Of a stretch of DNA of 41,627 nucleotides, positions 29,234 through 37,950 are shown in pieces. A program made the position numbers and the translations under genes. The DNA is taken from the NCBI GenBank assembly GCA_041627895.1, contig JBFKQC010000032.1:1-41627 (forward strand). Reading direction: 5' to 3'. Each line of letters opens with the position of its first letter. Within the stretch, counting starts at the first letter, position 1. The DNA comes from JBFKQC01 sp041627895 (lineage in GTDB: Bacteria; Pseudomonadota; Alphaproteobacteria; Rhodobacterales; Rhodobacteraceae). The notes under the pieces are model-generated. The model ran no database searches. It was given only the letters and a program-made list of their open reading frames with translations, and was not told the origin of the DNA.

Positions 29234-30454
29234 ATGCCTGCGCCCCGCCCCCGCCTCTCCCTGACCGAATTCGTCGCCCTGATGGGGCTGATGTTCGCCA
29301 ACGTGGCGTTCTCGATCGACGCGATGCTGCCGGCGATGGGCGAGATCGCGGCCGAGCTGTCCCCACAGGCGCCGAACCGCGCGCAGCTGATCATCGCCGG
29401 CTTCGTCCTGGGGATGGGGTTCGGCACGCTGTTCACCGGACCCCTGAGCGACGCGTTCGGGCGCAAGACCGTGATCGCCGGCGGCATCGCGGTCTACATC
29501 GCGGGGGCGGTCCTGTCCTGGGCGGCGGACTCGCTGGACATGCTGCTGGCGGGCCGGGCGATACAGGGGCTCGGCGCCGCCGGGCCGCGGATCGCGGCGC
29601 TGGCGATCGTGCGCGACCTCTATTCGGGGCGCGAAATGGCGCGGGTGACGTCGCTTTGCATGATCGTCTTCACCATCGTCCCCGCGGTCGCGCCGCTGAT
29701 CGGGGCCGGGATCATCTGGCTGACCGGCTGGCGCGGCATCTTCGTGGCCTTCGTGCTGTTCTCGGGCACCGCCTGCACCTGGCTGATGCTGCGCCAGCCC
29801 GAGACGCTGACGCCGGACCGCCGCCGCCCGTTCCGGGCAAGCACGCTGGCGGACGGCATCGCCGAGGTCTTGCGCATCCGCCAGGTTCTGGTGACCATCG
29901 CGATCCTGTCGCTGGTCTTCGCGATGCTCTTCACCACGCTTTCGGTCGCGCAGCCGGTCTTCGACATGGCCTTCGGCGCGGCGGCGAGCTTTCCCTACTG
30001 GTTCGGCGCGATCGCACTGGTCTCGGGCGGCGCGAGCCTGCTGAACGCGCGCATCGTGATCCGGATCGGCATGCGCCGGGTGATCGCCGGAACGCTCTGG
30101 TCGCAGTTCGTCCTGGCCGGGCTGATGACGCTGGCGATCTGGATCGGCGCGCTGCCGGTGCCCGTCCTGTTCGCGCTCTACCTGGGCTGGCTGGTCACGA
30201 TCTTCTTCGTGGTCGGGCTGACCATCGGCAACCTGAACGCGCTGGGGATGGAGCCGCTGGGCCACCTGGCCGGGCTCGGCGCCTCGATCCTCAGTTCCAT
30301 CGCGACGGTGGGCGGGGTGGCGATCGCGGTGCCGATCACGCAGGCCTTCGACGGCACGCCCTTGCCCCACGCGCTCGGCATCTTCCTGGCGACCGTCGCC
30401 GCGCTGGCCGTGCTGCCGCTGCTCGGGCCCGGCGCCGAGATGTCCGACCCCTGA
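29234..30454 (+). CDS. MFS drug efflux transporter, Bcr/CflA type
   Basis: A 406-residue major facilitator transporter with twelve predicted membrane segments. The N-terminal half matches the Bcr/CflA drug:proton antiporters: SIDAMLPAMGEIAAEL in the first periplasmic loop, GFVLGMGFGTLFTGPLSDAF (about 55-74) with the MFS motif A LSDAFGRKTV (about 70-79), and RAIQGLGAAGPRIAALAIVR (about 108-127), the motif C/B-type region. A cytoplasmic loop around PETLTPDRRRPFRASTLADG separates the halves. It probably exports drugs or toxic metabolites with proton entry. ATG 29234 is the first Met before the first membrane segment. It converges with the molybdenum hydroxylase operon, whose last gene ends 39 bases downstream. 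Confidence 0.87.
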   Translation: MPAPRPRLSLTEFVALMGLMFANVAFSIDAMLPAMGEIAAELSPQAPNRAQLIIAGFVLGMGFGTLFTGPLSDAFGRKTVIAGGIAVYIAGAVLSWAADSLDMLLAGRAIQGLGAAGPRIAALAIVRDLYSGREMARVTSLCMIVFTIVPAVAPLIGAGIIWLTGWRGIFVAFVLFSGTACTWLMLRQPETLTPDRRRPFRASTLADGIAEVLRIRQVLVTIAILSLVFAMLFTTLSVAQPVFDMAFGAAASFPYWFGAIALVSGGASLLNARIVIRIGMRRVIAGTLWSQFVLAGLMTLAIWIGALPVPVLFALYLGWLVTIFFVVGLTIGNLNALGMEPLGHLAGLGASILSSIATVGGVAIAVPITQAFDGTPLPHALGIFLATVAALAVLPLLGPGAEMSDP

Positions 30455-30493
30455 CCGCACCCGGCCGCCGACGCCCGGGCCGCGACGCGCCGC

Positions 30494-32602
30494 TCAGGCC
30501 CGGAGCGCCGCGCGCGAGATGGCGTCGGGCGTGAACGGCAGGCGGCGCAGCCTGAGCCCGGTCGCGGCGCAGACCGCGTTGGCAATGGCGCCGAGCGCCG
30601 GGCCCGGCGCGGCCTCGCCGGCGCCGACCGATGCATCCCCGGGCCGGTCCAGCACGATCACCTCGATCTCGGGCACGTTGTCGAAGCGCAGCACCGGGTA
30701 GCTGTCCCAATCGCGCGAGGTGATGCCGTCCCGGTCCCAGGTCACCGCCTCGCAAAGCGCCCAGCTCGCGCCCTGCAGAAAGCCGCCCTCGAGCTGCGCC
30801 TCGAGCCCACCGAGGTCGATCACCCGGCCCGCATCGGCCACGATCACCGCCCGGTCGAGCCGCACCTCTGATAGGTCGGTCACGTGCAGATCGACGCCGA
30901 CGCCGACCCGCGCCATCGCGTTCTTGTACTGCGCATAGGCCACCCCGCGCCCCGCCATCGCGCCGGACGGCGCCGCACCCAGCGCCGCGCCGAGCCGGTC
31001 CAGCACCGCGAGCGCCCGCGCGTCGCCCAGATGCGCCCGGCGATAGTCCAGCGCGTCGCGCCCCGCGATCGCGGCCAGTTCGTCCATGAAGCTTTCCAGC
31101 GCAAACACATTCGCCGCCGCGCCGAGGCAGCGCAGCGCCGAGGTCCGGTGCGGCAGGTCGGCGACCAGGTTCTTGACCAGCCGCACCTCGGGCAGCCGGT
31201 AGACCGGATCGAGGTTGCGGTGCATGCCCCCCTGCCGGTTCAGGTTCGGCTCCGGCCGCGCCGGACCCACCGGATCGGCGCGAAACCGGTTGGCCAGCAG
31301 CTTCGCCGGACCGGCGCGGCCCTTGCCCGGGCGCGGGCGGCCGCGGAAGGTGCCGGCGATCGCCTCGGCGGAATAGGCGGTGATCTCGCCCGCGGGGCCG
31401 GTCGCCGCGGCCAGTTCCACCGCCATCGCGGTGCCGTAGGGCTCCCAGGCGTGCTCGTCCTCGCGGCTCCATTTCAGCAGCACCGGCGCGCCGGGCAGCG
31501 CCATCGCCAGCAGCGCCGCCTCGAAAGCCGCGTCGTCGGCGCCGTTGTGGCCGTAGCAGCCCGAGCCCGGCGCATGGGTCAGGCACACCGCCCGCGGGTC
31601 CAGCCCCAGGCTGTCGGCGATGCTCTGGCGCAGCGGATAGATGCCCTGGCTGTGGGTCACGATATCCAGCCGCGCGCCGTCCCAGGTCGCCAGCGCCGCC
31701 GAGGGCGCGAGCGCGGCGTGCATGGTGAACGGCCGCTCGTAGCGGGCCGCATGGGCGGGCGCGTCGGGCGCCGGCGGAACCGGCGCGGCGCGCGGCGTGC
31801 CGTCCTCGACGATCAGGCGCTCGGCATTGGCCGGCGTCAGCCGGGCAAAGACGTCGTCCTCAGGCAGGCCGCCGCCCTGCCAGGCGCAGCCGGCGAAAAG
31901 CCGCCCCGCCGCCTTCACCACGTCCCATTCCCGCGCGCCTGCGACCGCGAGAAAGCTGCCGTCGCGGACAATCCGCAGGCCCTCGGCGCGCAGCCGCGCG
32001 GCGACGGCCGCGTCGACCCCCGCCAGCCGCGCGCGGGCATTGGGCGGGCGCACCACGCGGGCATGGAGCATGCCCGGCGCGTCCAGGTCGTGCACGAACC
32101 GGTAGCGGCCGGTCACGATGTCGCGCAGCCCCGCCATCGGCGGGCGCGCGGGCCGCGCACGGGGCCCGGCAAGCGGCGCGTCCAGGTCCACCGGCACGCC
32201 CAGATCCATGTCCGCGATCAGGCCGGTCAGCGGCACCGGCCGGTTGCTGCCCGGGCCGGTCAGCGCGCCGTCCTCCAGCCGCCAGTCCGGCGGCTCGCCG
32301 CCCAGCCTGCGGGCGGCCTCGGCCGTCGCCATCCGGCGCAGCGTCGCCGCCGCCAGCCGCACCGCGCGGCCCGACTGCTCGACCGAGTTGCTGCCCGAGG
32401 TGATGCCCTCGTCGGGGCATTCGCCGGTCGCGACCGGGGCGACGCGGATGCACTCCAGCGGCTGGGTCAGTTCCTCGTGCGCGATCTGCATCAGCGCGGT
32501 CGAGATGCGCTGGCCGATATCGACCTTGCCGGTGCGCACCACCAGCACGTCCCCCTCGGCGCCCAGCCAGTGGCCGACCAGCGGATGCGGGCCGAGGCTC
32601 AT
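30494..32602 (-). CDS. Molybdopterin-binding subunit of a xanthine-dehydrogenase-family hydroxylase (IorB/NicB-like)
   Basis: A 702-residue large subunit, last gene of the nine-gene minus-strand cluster. It resembles IorB-type subunits (isoquinoline and nicotinate dehydrogenases), which hydroxylate aromatic heterocycles or aldehydes with water. Visible are VVRTGKVDIGQRISTALMQI near the N-terminus (family GKVExGQG, here GQR), GITSGSNSVEQSG, an inner CoxL-like domain from about residue 165 (RPPNARARL, YERPFTMHAAL), SQGIYPLRQSIADSLGLD, and near the end VGAGEAAPGPALGAIANAV (about 666-684), with the Glu expected to act as the base at molybdenum. Unlike most IorB proteins it has no twin-arginine signal, implying a cytoplasmic enzyme. 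The ATG overlaps the small-subunit stop as ATGA. Substrate unknown. Confidence 0.88.
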   Translation of the reverse strand: MSLGPHPLVGHWLGAEGDVLVVRTGKVDIGQRISTALMQIAHEELTQPLECIRVAPVATGECPDEGITSGSNSVEQSGRAVRLAAATLRRMATAEAARRLGGEPPDWRLEDGALTGPGSNRPVPLTGLIADMDLGVPVDLDAPLAGPRARPARPPMAGLRDIVTGRYRFVHDLDAPGMLHARVVRPPNARARLAGVDAAVAARLRAEGLRIVRDGSFLAVAGAREWDVVKAAGRLFAGCAWQGGGLPEDDVFARLTPANAERLIVEDGTPRAAPVPPAPDAPAHAARYERPFTMHAALAPSAALATWDGARLDIVTHSQGIYPLRQSIADSLGLDPRAVCLTHAPGSGCYGHNGADDAAFEAALLAMALPGAPVLLKWSREDEHAWEPYGTAMAVELAAATGPAGEITAYSAEAIAGTFRGRPRPGKGRAGPAKLLANRFRADPVGPARPEPNLNRQGGMHRNLDPVYRLPEVRLVKNLVADLPHRTSALRCLGAAANVFALESFMDELAAIAGRDALDYRRAHLGDARALAVLDRLGAALGAAPSGAMAGRGVAYAQYKNAMARVGVGVDLHVTDLSEVRLDRAVIVADAGRVIDLGGLEAQLEGGFLQGASWALCEAVTWDRDGITSRDWDSYPVLRFDNVPEIEVIVLDRPGDASVGAGEAAPGPALGAIANAVCAATGLRLRRLPFTPDAISRAALRA

Positions 32603-33057
32603 CGCGCCGCGCTGGCGATCCCGACCGCGCGCAGCACCCGCGGGTGCGAGCCGCAGCGGCAGATATGCGGCGTCAGCGCCGCCTTCGCGGTGTCGCGGTC
32701 CGGGTTCGGGGTCTTGCGCAACAGCCCGGTCACCGCCACCACCAGCCCCGCCGTGCAATAGCCGCATTGCGCCGCCGAGGCCCGGACAAAGGCCGCCTGC
32801 ACGCGCCGCCCGGTCGCGGTTTCGGCCAGCCCCTCGACGGTGACGATCTCGCGCCCCGCGAAGGCGCCCGCTTCGGCGATGCAGCTCAGCACCGCCTCGC
32901 CGTCGGCCAGCACCGCGCAGGCGCCGCATTGTTCCAGCCCGCAGCCCAGCTTGGTGCCCTTCAGCCCCAATTCGTCGCGCAGCACGTAGACCAGCGGCGT
33001 ATCGGGCGGCGAAGCGACGGTGTGGTCGCGCCCGTTGATCCGCAGCCGCAGCGTCAC
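32599..33057 (-). CDS. [2Fe-2S] subunit of the molybdenum hydroxylase (IorA/NicA-like)
   Basis: A 152-residue iron-sulfur subunit that passes electrons from the molybdenum centre. The plant-ferredoxin-type N-terminal cluster is ligated by cysteines in KLGCGLEQCGACAVL (about residues 36-50) plus a further Cys in AVLSC (about 58); the second cluster by CGYC (about 97-100) and CRC (about 132-134) in LTPHICRCGSHPRVLRAV. This is the standard arrangement. No separate FAD subunit is encoded nearby, as in two-component IorAB-type enzymes that use other electron acceptors. The start is GTG 33057, overlapping the OsmC stop as GTGA; the 3' end overlaps the large-subunit gene as ATGA. Confidence 0.93.
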   Translation of the reverse strand: MTLRLRINGRDHTVASPPDTPLVYVLRDELGLKGTKLGCGLEQCGACAVLADGEAVLSCIAEAGAFAGREIVTVEGLAETATGRRVQAAFVRASAAQCGYCTAGLVVAVTGLLRKTPNPDRDTAKAALTPHICRCGSHPRVLRAVGIASAAR

Positions 33058-33536
33058 GGCGTCACCCGCTCCCATGCCACGTCCAGCGCCACGTCGGCCG
33101 AGCGGAACAGGTTCATCACCGGACAGCGGTACTCGACATTGCGCGCCAGCCGGTCCAGCCGGTCCTGCGGCTCGCCGGTATGCACCCGGATGCGCAGCCG
33201 CACCCAGTTGAAATAGGGCCGCACCCCGTGCACCCCGCGGCTGCCGCGCTGGTCGACCTCGCCGTCGGCCTCGATGTCGACGCCGGTATAGGCAAACCGC
33301 ATCGCCTCGGCGCAGCGGTTGATGATCACGCCCTCGCAACCCAGCAGCGAGGCAAGGCACATCTCAAGCGGCGTCGGCCCGGTATTGGTGCCCTTCTCGT
33401 CGCTGACCAGCACGTGCTCGCGCACCATCATCACGGTGCGGGTCGAGGCGTCGTTGCGCGCCACGACGCGGCGGATGCCGAGCGCGGCCCTGGTCGGATC
33501 GACGCCGGGCGGCAACAGGTCGTCGGTGTCGGTCAT
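33054..33536 (-). CDS. OsmC-family protein
   Basis: A 160-residue OsmC/Ohr-superfamily protein. The two redox cysteines are Cys60 in TPLEMCLASLLGCEG and Cys138 in YRCPVMNLF; an extra Cys67 lies in the same helix as Cys60. OsmC proteins reduce organic or fatty hydroperoxides through this Cys pair. EKGTNTGPTPLEM and the central EADGEVDQRGSRGVHG are typical of the OsmC branch (rather than Ohr). Its position between the LVIVD protein and the molybdenum hydroxylase, with ATGA and GTGA overlaps on both sides, suggests it either protects the hydroxylase from peroxide by-products or acts on a pathway thioester or peroxide; neither can be told from sequence. No signal peptide. Confidence 0.87.
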   Translation of the reverse strand: MTDTDDLLPPGVDPTRAALGIRRVVARNDASTRTVMMVREHVLVSDEKGTNTGPTPLEMCLASLLGCEGVIINRCAEAMRFAYTGVDIEADGEVDQRGSRGVHGVRPYFNWVRLRIRVHTGEPQDRLDRLARNVEYRCPVMNLFRSADVALDVAWERVTP

Positions 33537-34792
33537 GCGCGCATCTCCAGGATATCGAGGCCGTTGTTGCGGTCGAGCAGATAGATCAGGCCGGCCCCGT
33601 CGACGTCGACGTCGTTCGATTGCGGCGCCGAGCCGTCGGCGGGCTCGGGCATGTAATGCGCCACCTCGCGCGGCAACAGCGGATCGGCGAGGTCCAGCAC
33701 CCGCAGCCCGCCGGCGAACCACGTGGCATAGACCAGCGTGCCGTCCAGCCGCTCGCGGAACTGGTGCGCGCCGAACCGCACGCCGGGCTCGCCCGCCCAG
33801 GGGCTGGCGCGCTCGCTCAGGTCCCAGGCGGCGACCGGCTCGATCGCACCCAGGTCGGTGACGTCCAGCACCCAGAGGAACCCGTGCAGCCGCCCCGGCA
33901 GGTGGTCGTGTTCCTCGTCGATGGCGACGGCATAGCGCCGCCCGCCGATCGGCTGCTCCAGCGGCATCACGGTATGCGTCGGCTCGGGGATCGCCTGCGG
34001 GAAACGGTAGCTGCCGATCACGCGTGGCGCCGCGATGTCGGATGCGTCGAGCACCCGGAACCCGGCATGCCAGACCGCGGCCCACAACTCGTCGCCGCAG
34101 CGCATCGCGTGGTGCAGCCGGTGGCCATAGCCCTGCCACGCGGGCGTCTCGCCGCCTGCGACATGCTGGCCCGGCATGTGCCAGCGCGAAACCTCGCGCG
34201 GGGCGGCGGGATCGGCGATGTCGTAGATCACCAGGATGTTGCCGACATAGCCCGCCATTTCGGTCGAGATGTAGGCATAGCGCGCATCCATGTCGAAGCG
34301 GTGCACGCCGAAACCGTGCGTCCTGACATAGCTCAGCAGCCGCGGCGCCGCCTTGTCGGCGATGTCCCAGACCCGGAAACCGCCCGAGGCATAGCCGCGC
34401 GCCTGCGCCGCCTCCAGCACCGGGATATCGGCGGGCGCCACCCCGAGTTCCGCGGCGATCGCGGCCGCGTCCATCCCCTGTTCGCGCAGGCCCGCGATCC
34501 GCTCGCCGTTGCGCAGGAAATGCCGGCGGTCCTGTTCGACATTGGTGATCATGATGTCGCCCGAAACCCGCACCTTGTGGGTGTGCGAATATTCGTCGGG
34601 CGGTGCGACATGGCCGACGACGCGCGGCACCGCCGGGTCGGACACGTCGACGATCGAGGTGCCGAGCGGCGGCTTCATGTGCCCGACATAGGCGAACCCG
34701 TCCTGCACCACGACCTGCCCGCCCCCGGCGATGTCGAGATGCCCGAGCCGGCGGATGTTGCGCGACAGCTGAAACTCGATTTCCCGTCTCAT
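33533..34792 (-). CDS. LVIVD-repeat beta-propeller protein
   Basis: A 419-residue protein with repeated blades ending in aromatic/acidic V-D-[IV]-x-D-P-[AS]-x-P-R motifs: SIVDVSDPAVPRVVG, VWDIADKAAPRLLS, IYDIADPAAPREVS, VLDASDIAAPRVIG, VLDVTDLGAIEPVA and VLDLADPLLPREVA, the LVIVD repeat pattern of a likely beta-propeller. An unusual helical insertion (about residues 90-135, FLRNGERIAGLREQGMDAAA and LGVAPADIPVLEAAQARG) splits the first and second blades. Many LVIVD proteins are surface or exported; here no signal peptide precedes the first blade, so the protein is likely cytoplasmic. ATG 34792 overlaps the tctA stop as ATGA. Proteins of this family near catabolic genes are often poorly named; an enzymatic role is not established. 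Confidence 0.8.
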   Translation of the reverse strand: MRREIEFQLSRNIRRLGHLDIAGGGQVVVQDGFAYVGHMKPPLGTSIVDVSDPAVPRVVGHVAPPDEYSHTHKVRVSGDIMITNVEQDRRHFLRNGERIAGLREQGMDAAAIAAELGVAPADIPVLEAAQARGYASGGFRVWDIADKAAPRLLSYVRTHGFGVHRFDMDARYAYISTEMAGYVGNILVIYDIADPAAPREVSRWHMPGQHVAGGETPAWQGYGHRLHHAMRCGDELWAAVWHAGFRVLDASDIAAPRVIGSYRFPQAIPEPTHTVMPLEQPIGGRRYAVAIDEEHDHLPGRLHGFLWVLDVTDLGAIEPVAAWDLSERASPWAGEPGVRFGAHQFRERLDGTLVYATWFAGGLRVLDLADPLLPREVAHYMPEPADGSAPQSNDVDVDGAGLIYLLDRNNGLDILEMRA

Positions 34793-36303
34793 TCTGCCGG
34801 CACCTCGCCGTTGCGCCGCTTGCGCCGCCATTCGAACACCACCGGAAGGACCAGCGACACCGCCAGCGCCAGCCAGAGGATGTTGCCCAGCGTGGACGAG
34901 AACAGCACCGTCACGTCGCCGTCGGCCTTCTTCAGCGCCAGCAGGAAATAGCGCTCCAAGAGCGGCCCCAGGATCACCCCGATCAGGATCGCCGCCACGT
35001 GATAGCCGGTGCGCCGCGCGATATAGCCCAGGACGCCGAAGGCCAGCGCCAGGTACATGTCGAACATGTATTCGCGCGGCACGAAGCCGCCGACCAGCGT
35101 GAACGAGATGATCACCGGCGCCAGATAGATCGTCGGCACCGTGGTGACGTGGCTCATGTAGCGCGACAGCGGCAGGATCGTCAGCACCATCAGCAGGTAG
35201 GCCACCGCCATCACCATGAACATGCCGTAGAACACCTCGGGCTGGCGCTCGAACAGCGACGGGCCGAAGTTGACGCCATGGAATTGCATCACGATCAGCA
35301 TGATCGCCGCCGTCGCCCCGCCCGGGATGCCGAGCACCAGCAGCGGCACAAGCGTGCCGGACGTGACGCCGTTATTCGCCGATTCGGGCGCGATCAGCCC
35401 CTCGGGATGGCCGGTGCCGTATTTCTCGGGCGTGGCCGAATAGGTGCGCGACTGCTGATAGGCGACGAAGCTGGCGATCGAGGCGCCGGCGCCCGGGATC
35501 ACCCCGATCACCAGCCCGATCAGCGAGGTCCAGACGATGTGCCACCAGCGCGCCAGCGCGATCCGCACCCCCTCGAACGTGTCGTGCCAGTTCGGGTTCT
35601 TCGGCTCGGCATCCTCGCTGACGATCACCTTCTTCTCGATGATCATGAAGGCCTCGGACACCGCGAACAGCCCCACCAGCGCCGGGATCAGCGGCACGCC
35701 GTCGTAAAGTTCCAGAAACCCGAACGTGCCGCGCGGCGTGGCATAGACCACATCCGTGCCGATCGAGCCGATCATCAGCCCCAGAAAGCCGGCGATCAGC
35801 CCCTTCAGCATGTCCTGCGCCGCGATCGAGGCGATCAGCGAGATGCCGAACAGCATCACCACGATCATCTCGACCGAGTGCATGTAAAACCCCACCCGCG
35901 CCAGCACCGGCATCGTCGCCAGCGCGATCACGGTGGTCAGGAGCCCGCCGAGCGACGAGGCCACGAAAGACATCGCCAGCGCCTGCTGCCCCTTGCCCGC
36001 CTTGGCCATCGGGTAGCCGTCCAGCGGGGTCGCCGCGGCGCCCGCCGTGCCGGGGATGTTGTCCAGGATCGCCGGTATCCCCGCCCCCATCCGCGCCGCG
36101 ACATAAAGCGTCACCATGAAGACGATGCCGGTGTAAAGCTCCATCGCCAGGGTCAGCGGCAACAGGATGATGATCGTGTTGGCCGCGCTGAAGCCCGGGA
36201 TCGCGCCGACGATCAGGCCAAGGAACATGGTGGGCACGATCACCCACCAGTATCCCAGCGTCAGCACCAGGATATCGCCCAGAAGTGCCGCGGTCTCAGA
36301 CAT
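34789..36303 (-). CDS. tctA: Tripartite tricarboxylate transporter, large membrane subunit TctA
   Basis: A 504-residue integral membrane protein with about twelve hydrophobic segments, the large permease of a tripartite tricarboxylate transporter (TTT), which uses an ion gradient. Family signatures include GAIPGFSAANTIIILLPLTL (about residues 31-50), AYVAARMGAGIPAILDNIPG and the following TAGAAATPLDGYPMAKAGKG (about 82-101 region), and GVIPGAGASIASFVAYQQSR (about 270-289 region), the two conserved TctA pore loops being symmetrical. PEGLIAPESANNGVTSG is a further hallmark. It overlaps tctB by 8 bases and the LVIVD gene by 4. Confidence 0.93.
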   Translation of the reverse strand: MSETAALLGDILVLTLGYWWVIVPTMFLGLIVGAIPGFSAANTIIILLPLTLAMELYTGIVFMVTLYVAARMGAGIPAILDNIPGTAGAAATPLDGYPMAKAGKGQQALAMSFVASSLGGLLTTVIALATMPVLARVGFYMHSVEMIVVMLFGISLIASIAAQDMLKGLIAGFLGLMIGSIGTDVVYATPRGTFGFLELYDGVPLIPALVGLFAVSEAFMIIEKKVIVSEDAEPKNPNWHDTFEGVRIALARWWHIVWTSLIGLVIGVIPGAGASIASFVAYQQSRTYSATPEKYGTGHPEGLIAPESANNGVTSGTLVPLLVLGIPGGATAAIMLIVMQFHGVNFGPSLFERQPEVFYGMFMVMAVAYLLMVLTILPLSRYMSHVTTVPTIYLAPVIISFTLVGGFVPREYMFDMYLALAFGVLGYIARRTGYHVAAILIGVILGPLLERYFLLALKKADGDVTVLFSSTLGNILWLALAVSLVLPVVFEWRRKRRNGEVPAE

Positions 36304-36808
36304 GGGGCAGCACCGCGCGCATCGTCTCTTCGAACCAGCCGCGCGGGAACCGCGTGTCAAAGGCCCAGATGAACACCGCCCAGCCGCCCAGCGCCATCGC
36401 CGCCGAGATCAGGGTGACGAAGACCGGCCGCCGGCCACGCGCGAGGATCAGCATCGAGACCGCGAGGAACAGGAACGTGGTCAGCGTGAAACCCAGCCGC
36501 TCGATCAGCACGCAATAGGCCACCGTCGCCGCGATCAGCCCGATCCGTCCGGTGCGGATGTCGTCGCGGCTGAACAGGTTGGCGAAACCCGGCGAGCCCT
36601 CGCCCCGCGCCAGCCAGACGCCGCAGCGCAGGATGAAGATCGCGCAGACCAGCAGCAGCACGCCCCCCACCAGGAAGGCGCTGACCTGCGCGGTCCAGGG
36701 CGAATTCCAGATCGTCGAGAAATAGTAAAGCGTGAAGCCGATGGCGAGGATCGGGATCACCAGTTCGCCGCCGAGCTGGCGGCGGGGTTTCACGTCTTCG
36801 GGCTTCAT
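36296..36808 (-). CDS. tctB: Tripartite tricarboxylate transporter, small membrane subunit TctB
   Basis: A 170-residue membrane protein with four to five hydrophobic segments: LVIPILAIGFTLYYFSTIW, VSAFLVGGVLLLVCAIFILR, GLIAATVAYCVLIERLGFTL and LISAAMALGGWAVFIWAFDT. The LGFTLTTFLFLAVSMLIL stretch and the final FDTRFPRG are typical of TctB, the small permease of tripartite tricarboxylate transporters. The N-terminus is hydrophilic (MKPEDVKPRRQLGGE), as is common. Start ATG 36808. It overlaps tctA by 8 bases, and is separated from tctC by 73 bases. TctB proteins diverge fast, so identification rests partly on position. Confidence 0.87.
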   Translation of the reverse strand: MKPEDVKPRRQLGGELVIPILAIGFTLYYFSTIWNSPWTAQVSAFLVGGVLLLVCAIFILRCGVWLARGEGSPGFANLFSRDDIRTGRIGLIAATVAYCVLIERLGFTLTTFLFLAVSMLILARGRRPVFVTLISAAMALGGWAVFIWAFDTRFPRGWFEETMRAVLPHV

Positions 36809-36881
36809 GCCGTGCCTCCTGGCATCTGCTCTACGGCGAACTGCGCCGGCGGCGCGGGGCCGCCGGCGCGGACGCGTCGCC

Positions 36882-37877
36882 TCAGGCGCCGCTCAGCAGC
36901 GCCTTGTACTTCGCGCCAAGCTCCAGCATCGCCTGCTTGAACGCCTCGCATTCCTCGATGCCGCCGTAGTTCAGGTATTCCGGCGTGCCGCGCGCGGCGA
37001 CATAGGCCTCCAGCAGCGCGGGATCGTCGAAAGTCTCCTTGAAGGTCCGCGTCAGCGTCTCGAATCGGTCGGGATGGTCGTCGGCCGCCTTCTTGTGGAT
37101 GCCGAAGGCGCGGGCTGACAGCATCTCGGGCAGATCGGTGCCGTAGACGTCGTTCATGCTGGGCGCGTTGTCCAGCGCTTCGCCCACCCGGTTCTCGCCG
37201 AAGACCAGCAGCGTCTTCACGCTGTCGCCCGCCGCGATCACCGTGCCCGAGGTCAGGACCGAGAAATCCACCTCGCCCGTGACCGCGCCCGCGACCGTGT
37301 TGCGCCCGCCCGACAGCGGGATCAGGTTGAAATCGGCCCCCGTCACCTCGCCCAGCGACAACAGCCCGATGGACGCGGGATGCGCCATCCGGCTGGTGCC
37401 GACGTTCAGCTTGCGCGTCTTGCCCGCCGCGATGATGTCGTCGAGCGTCTTCAGCGGGCTCTCGGCGCCGACGAACAGGCAGCCCGGGTCGGTGTCGACA
37501 CGCCCGAAATAGAAATAGTCGGCGACGTCGAAGCTTTCCGGCGGCTGCATCGCCCAGTTCAGCACCTCGGGCCCCATGTTGCCGAAGATCAGGCTGTAGC
37601 AGTCCGGATCGCGCTTGCCCATGTAGACCTCATAGCCCACCCTGCCCGAGGCGCCGGGGAAGAAGCCGGGCTCGAACTCGGTGCCCAGCTTGTCCTTCCA
37701 GATGCTGGTGAAGGCGCGGAAGTTGCGGTCGGCACCGCCGCCCTCGCGGGTCGGGATGATCACGTCGATGTTGCGCTCGGGATAGCCCTGGGCGCGCGCG
37801 ATATGCGGCGCGGCAAGCGCGACGGCAGAAACGGCCGCACCGGTCTTCAGGAAACCGCGACGATTGAGACGGGTCAT
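36882..37877 (-). CDS. tctC: Tripartite tricarboxylate transporter, periplasmic receptor TctC (Bug type), Tat signal
   Basis: A 331-residue periplasmic receptor of the Bug/TctC family. The N-terminus NRRGFLKTGAAVSAVALAAP carries a twin-arginine motif, so export in a folded state is likely. Mature features include YPERNIDVIIPTREGGGADR (about residues 32-51), where Bug proteins have the first ligand-binding loop, GFFPGASGRVGYEVY (glycine-rich second loop), and LGVTSLK-like ENRVGEALDNAPSMNDVYGTD. Bug receptors bind carboxylates such as citrate, terephthalate and related aromatics; the ligand here is unknown. ATG 37877 is chosen because the upstream ATGGAGGAGAAC supplies its Shine-Dalgarno sequence. 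Confidence 0.88.
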   Translation of the reverse strand: MTRLNRRGFLKTGAAVSAVALAAPHIARAQGYPERNIDVIIPTREGGGADRNFRAFTSIWKDKLGTEFEPGFFPGASGRVGYEVYMGKRDPDCYSLIFGNMGPEVLNWAMQPPESFDVADYFYFGRVDTDPGCLFVGAESPLKTLDDIIAAGKTRKLNVGTSRMAHPASIGLLSLGEVTGADFNLIPLSGGRNTVAGAVTGEVDFSVLTSGTVIAAGDSVKTLLVFGENRVGEALDNAPSMNDVYGTDLPEMLSARAFGIHKKAADDHPDRFETLTRTFKETFDDPALLEAYVAARGTPEYLNYGGIEECEAFKQAMLELGAKYKALLSGA

Positions 37878-37950
37878 GTTCTCCTCCATTTTGTTCGGCG
37901 CGTGGTGTCGTTCCTCCCCCGGCCTGCGCCGAACCGGCGGGGTTTCGTTC

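Noticed and set aside
34603..36372. 589-codon plus-strand frame opposite tctA
   Set aside because: Its His/Arg/Asp-rich composition is the expected antisense of a hydrophobic membrane protein; tctA has clear family motifs.
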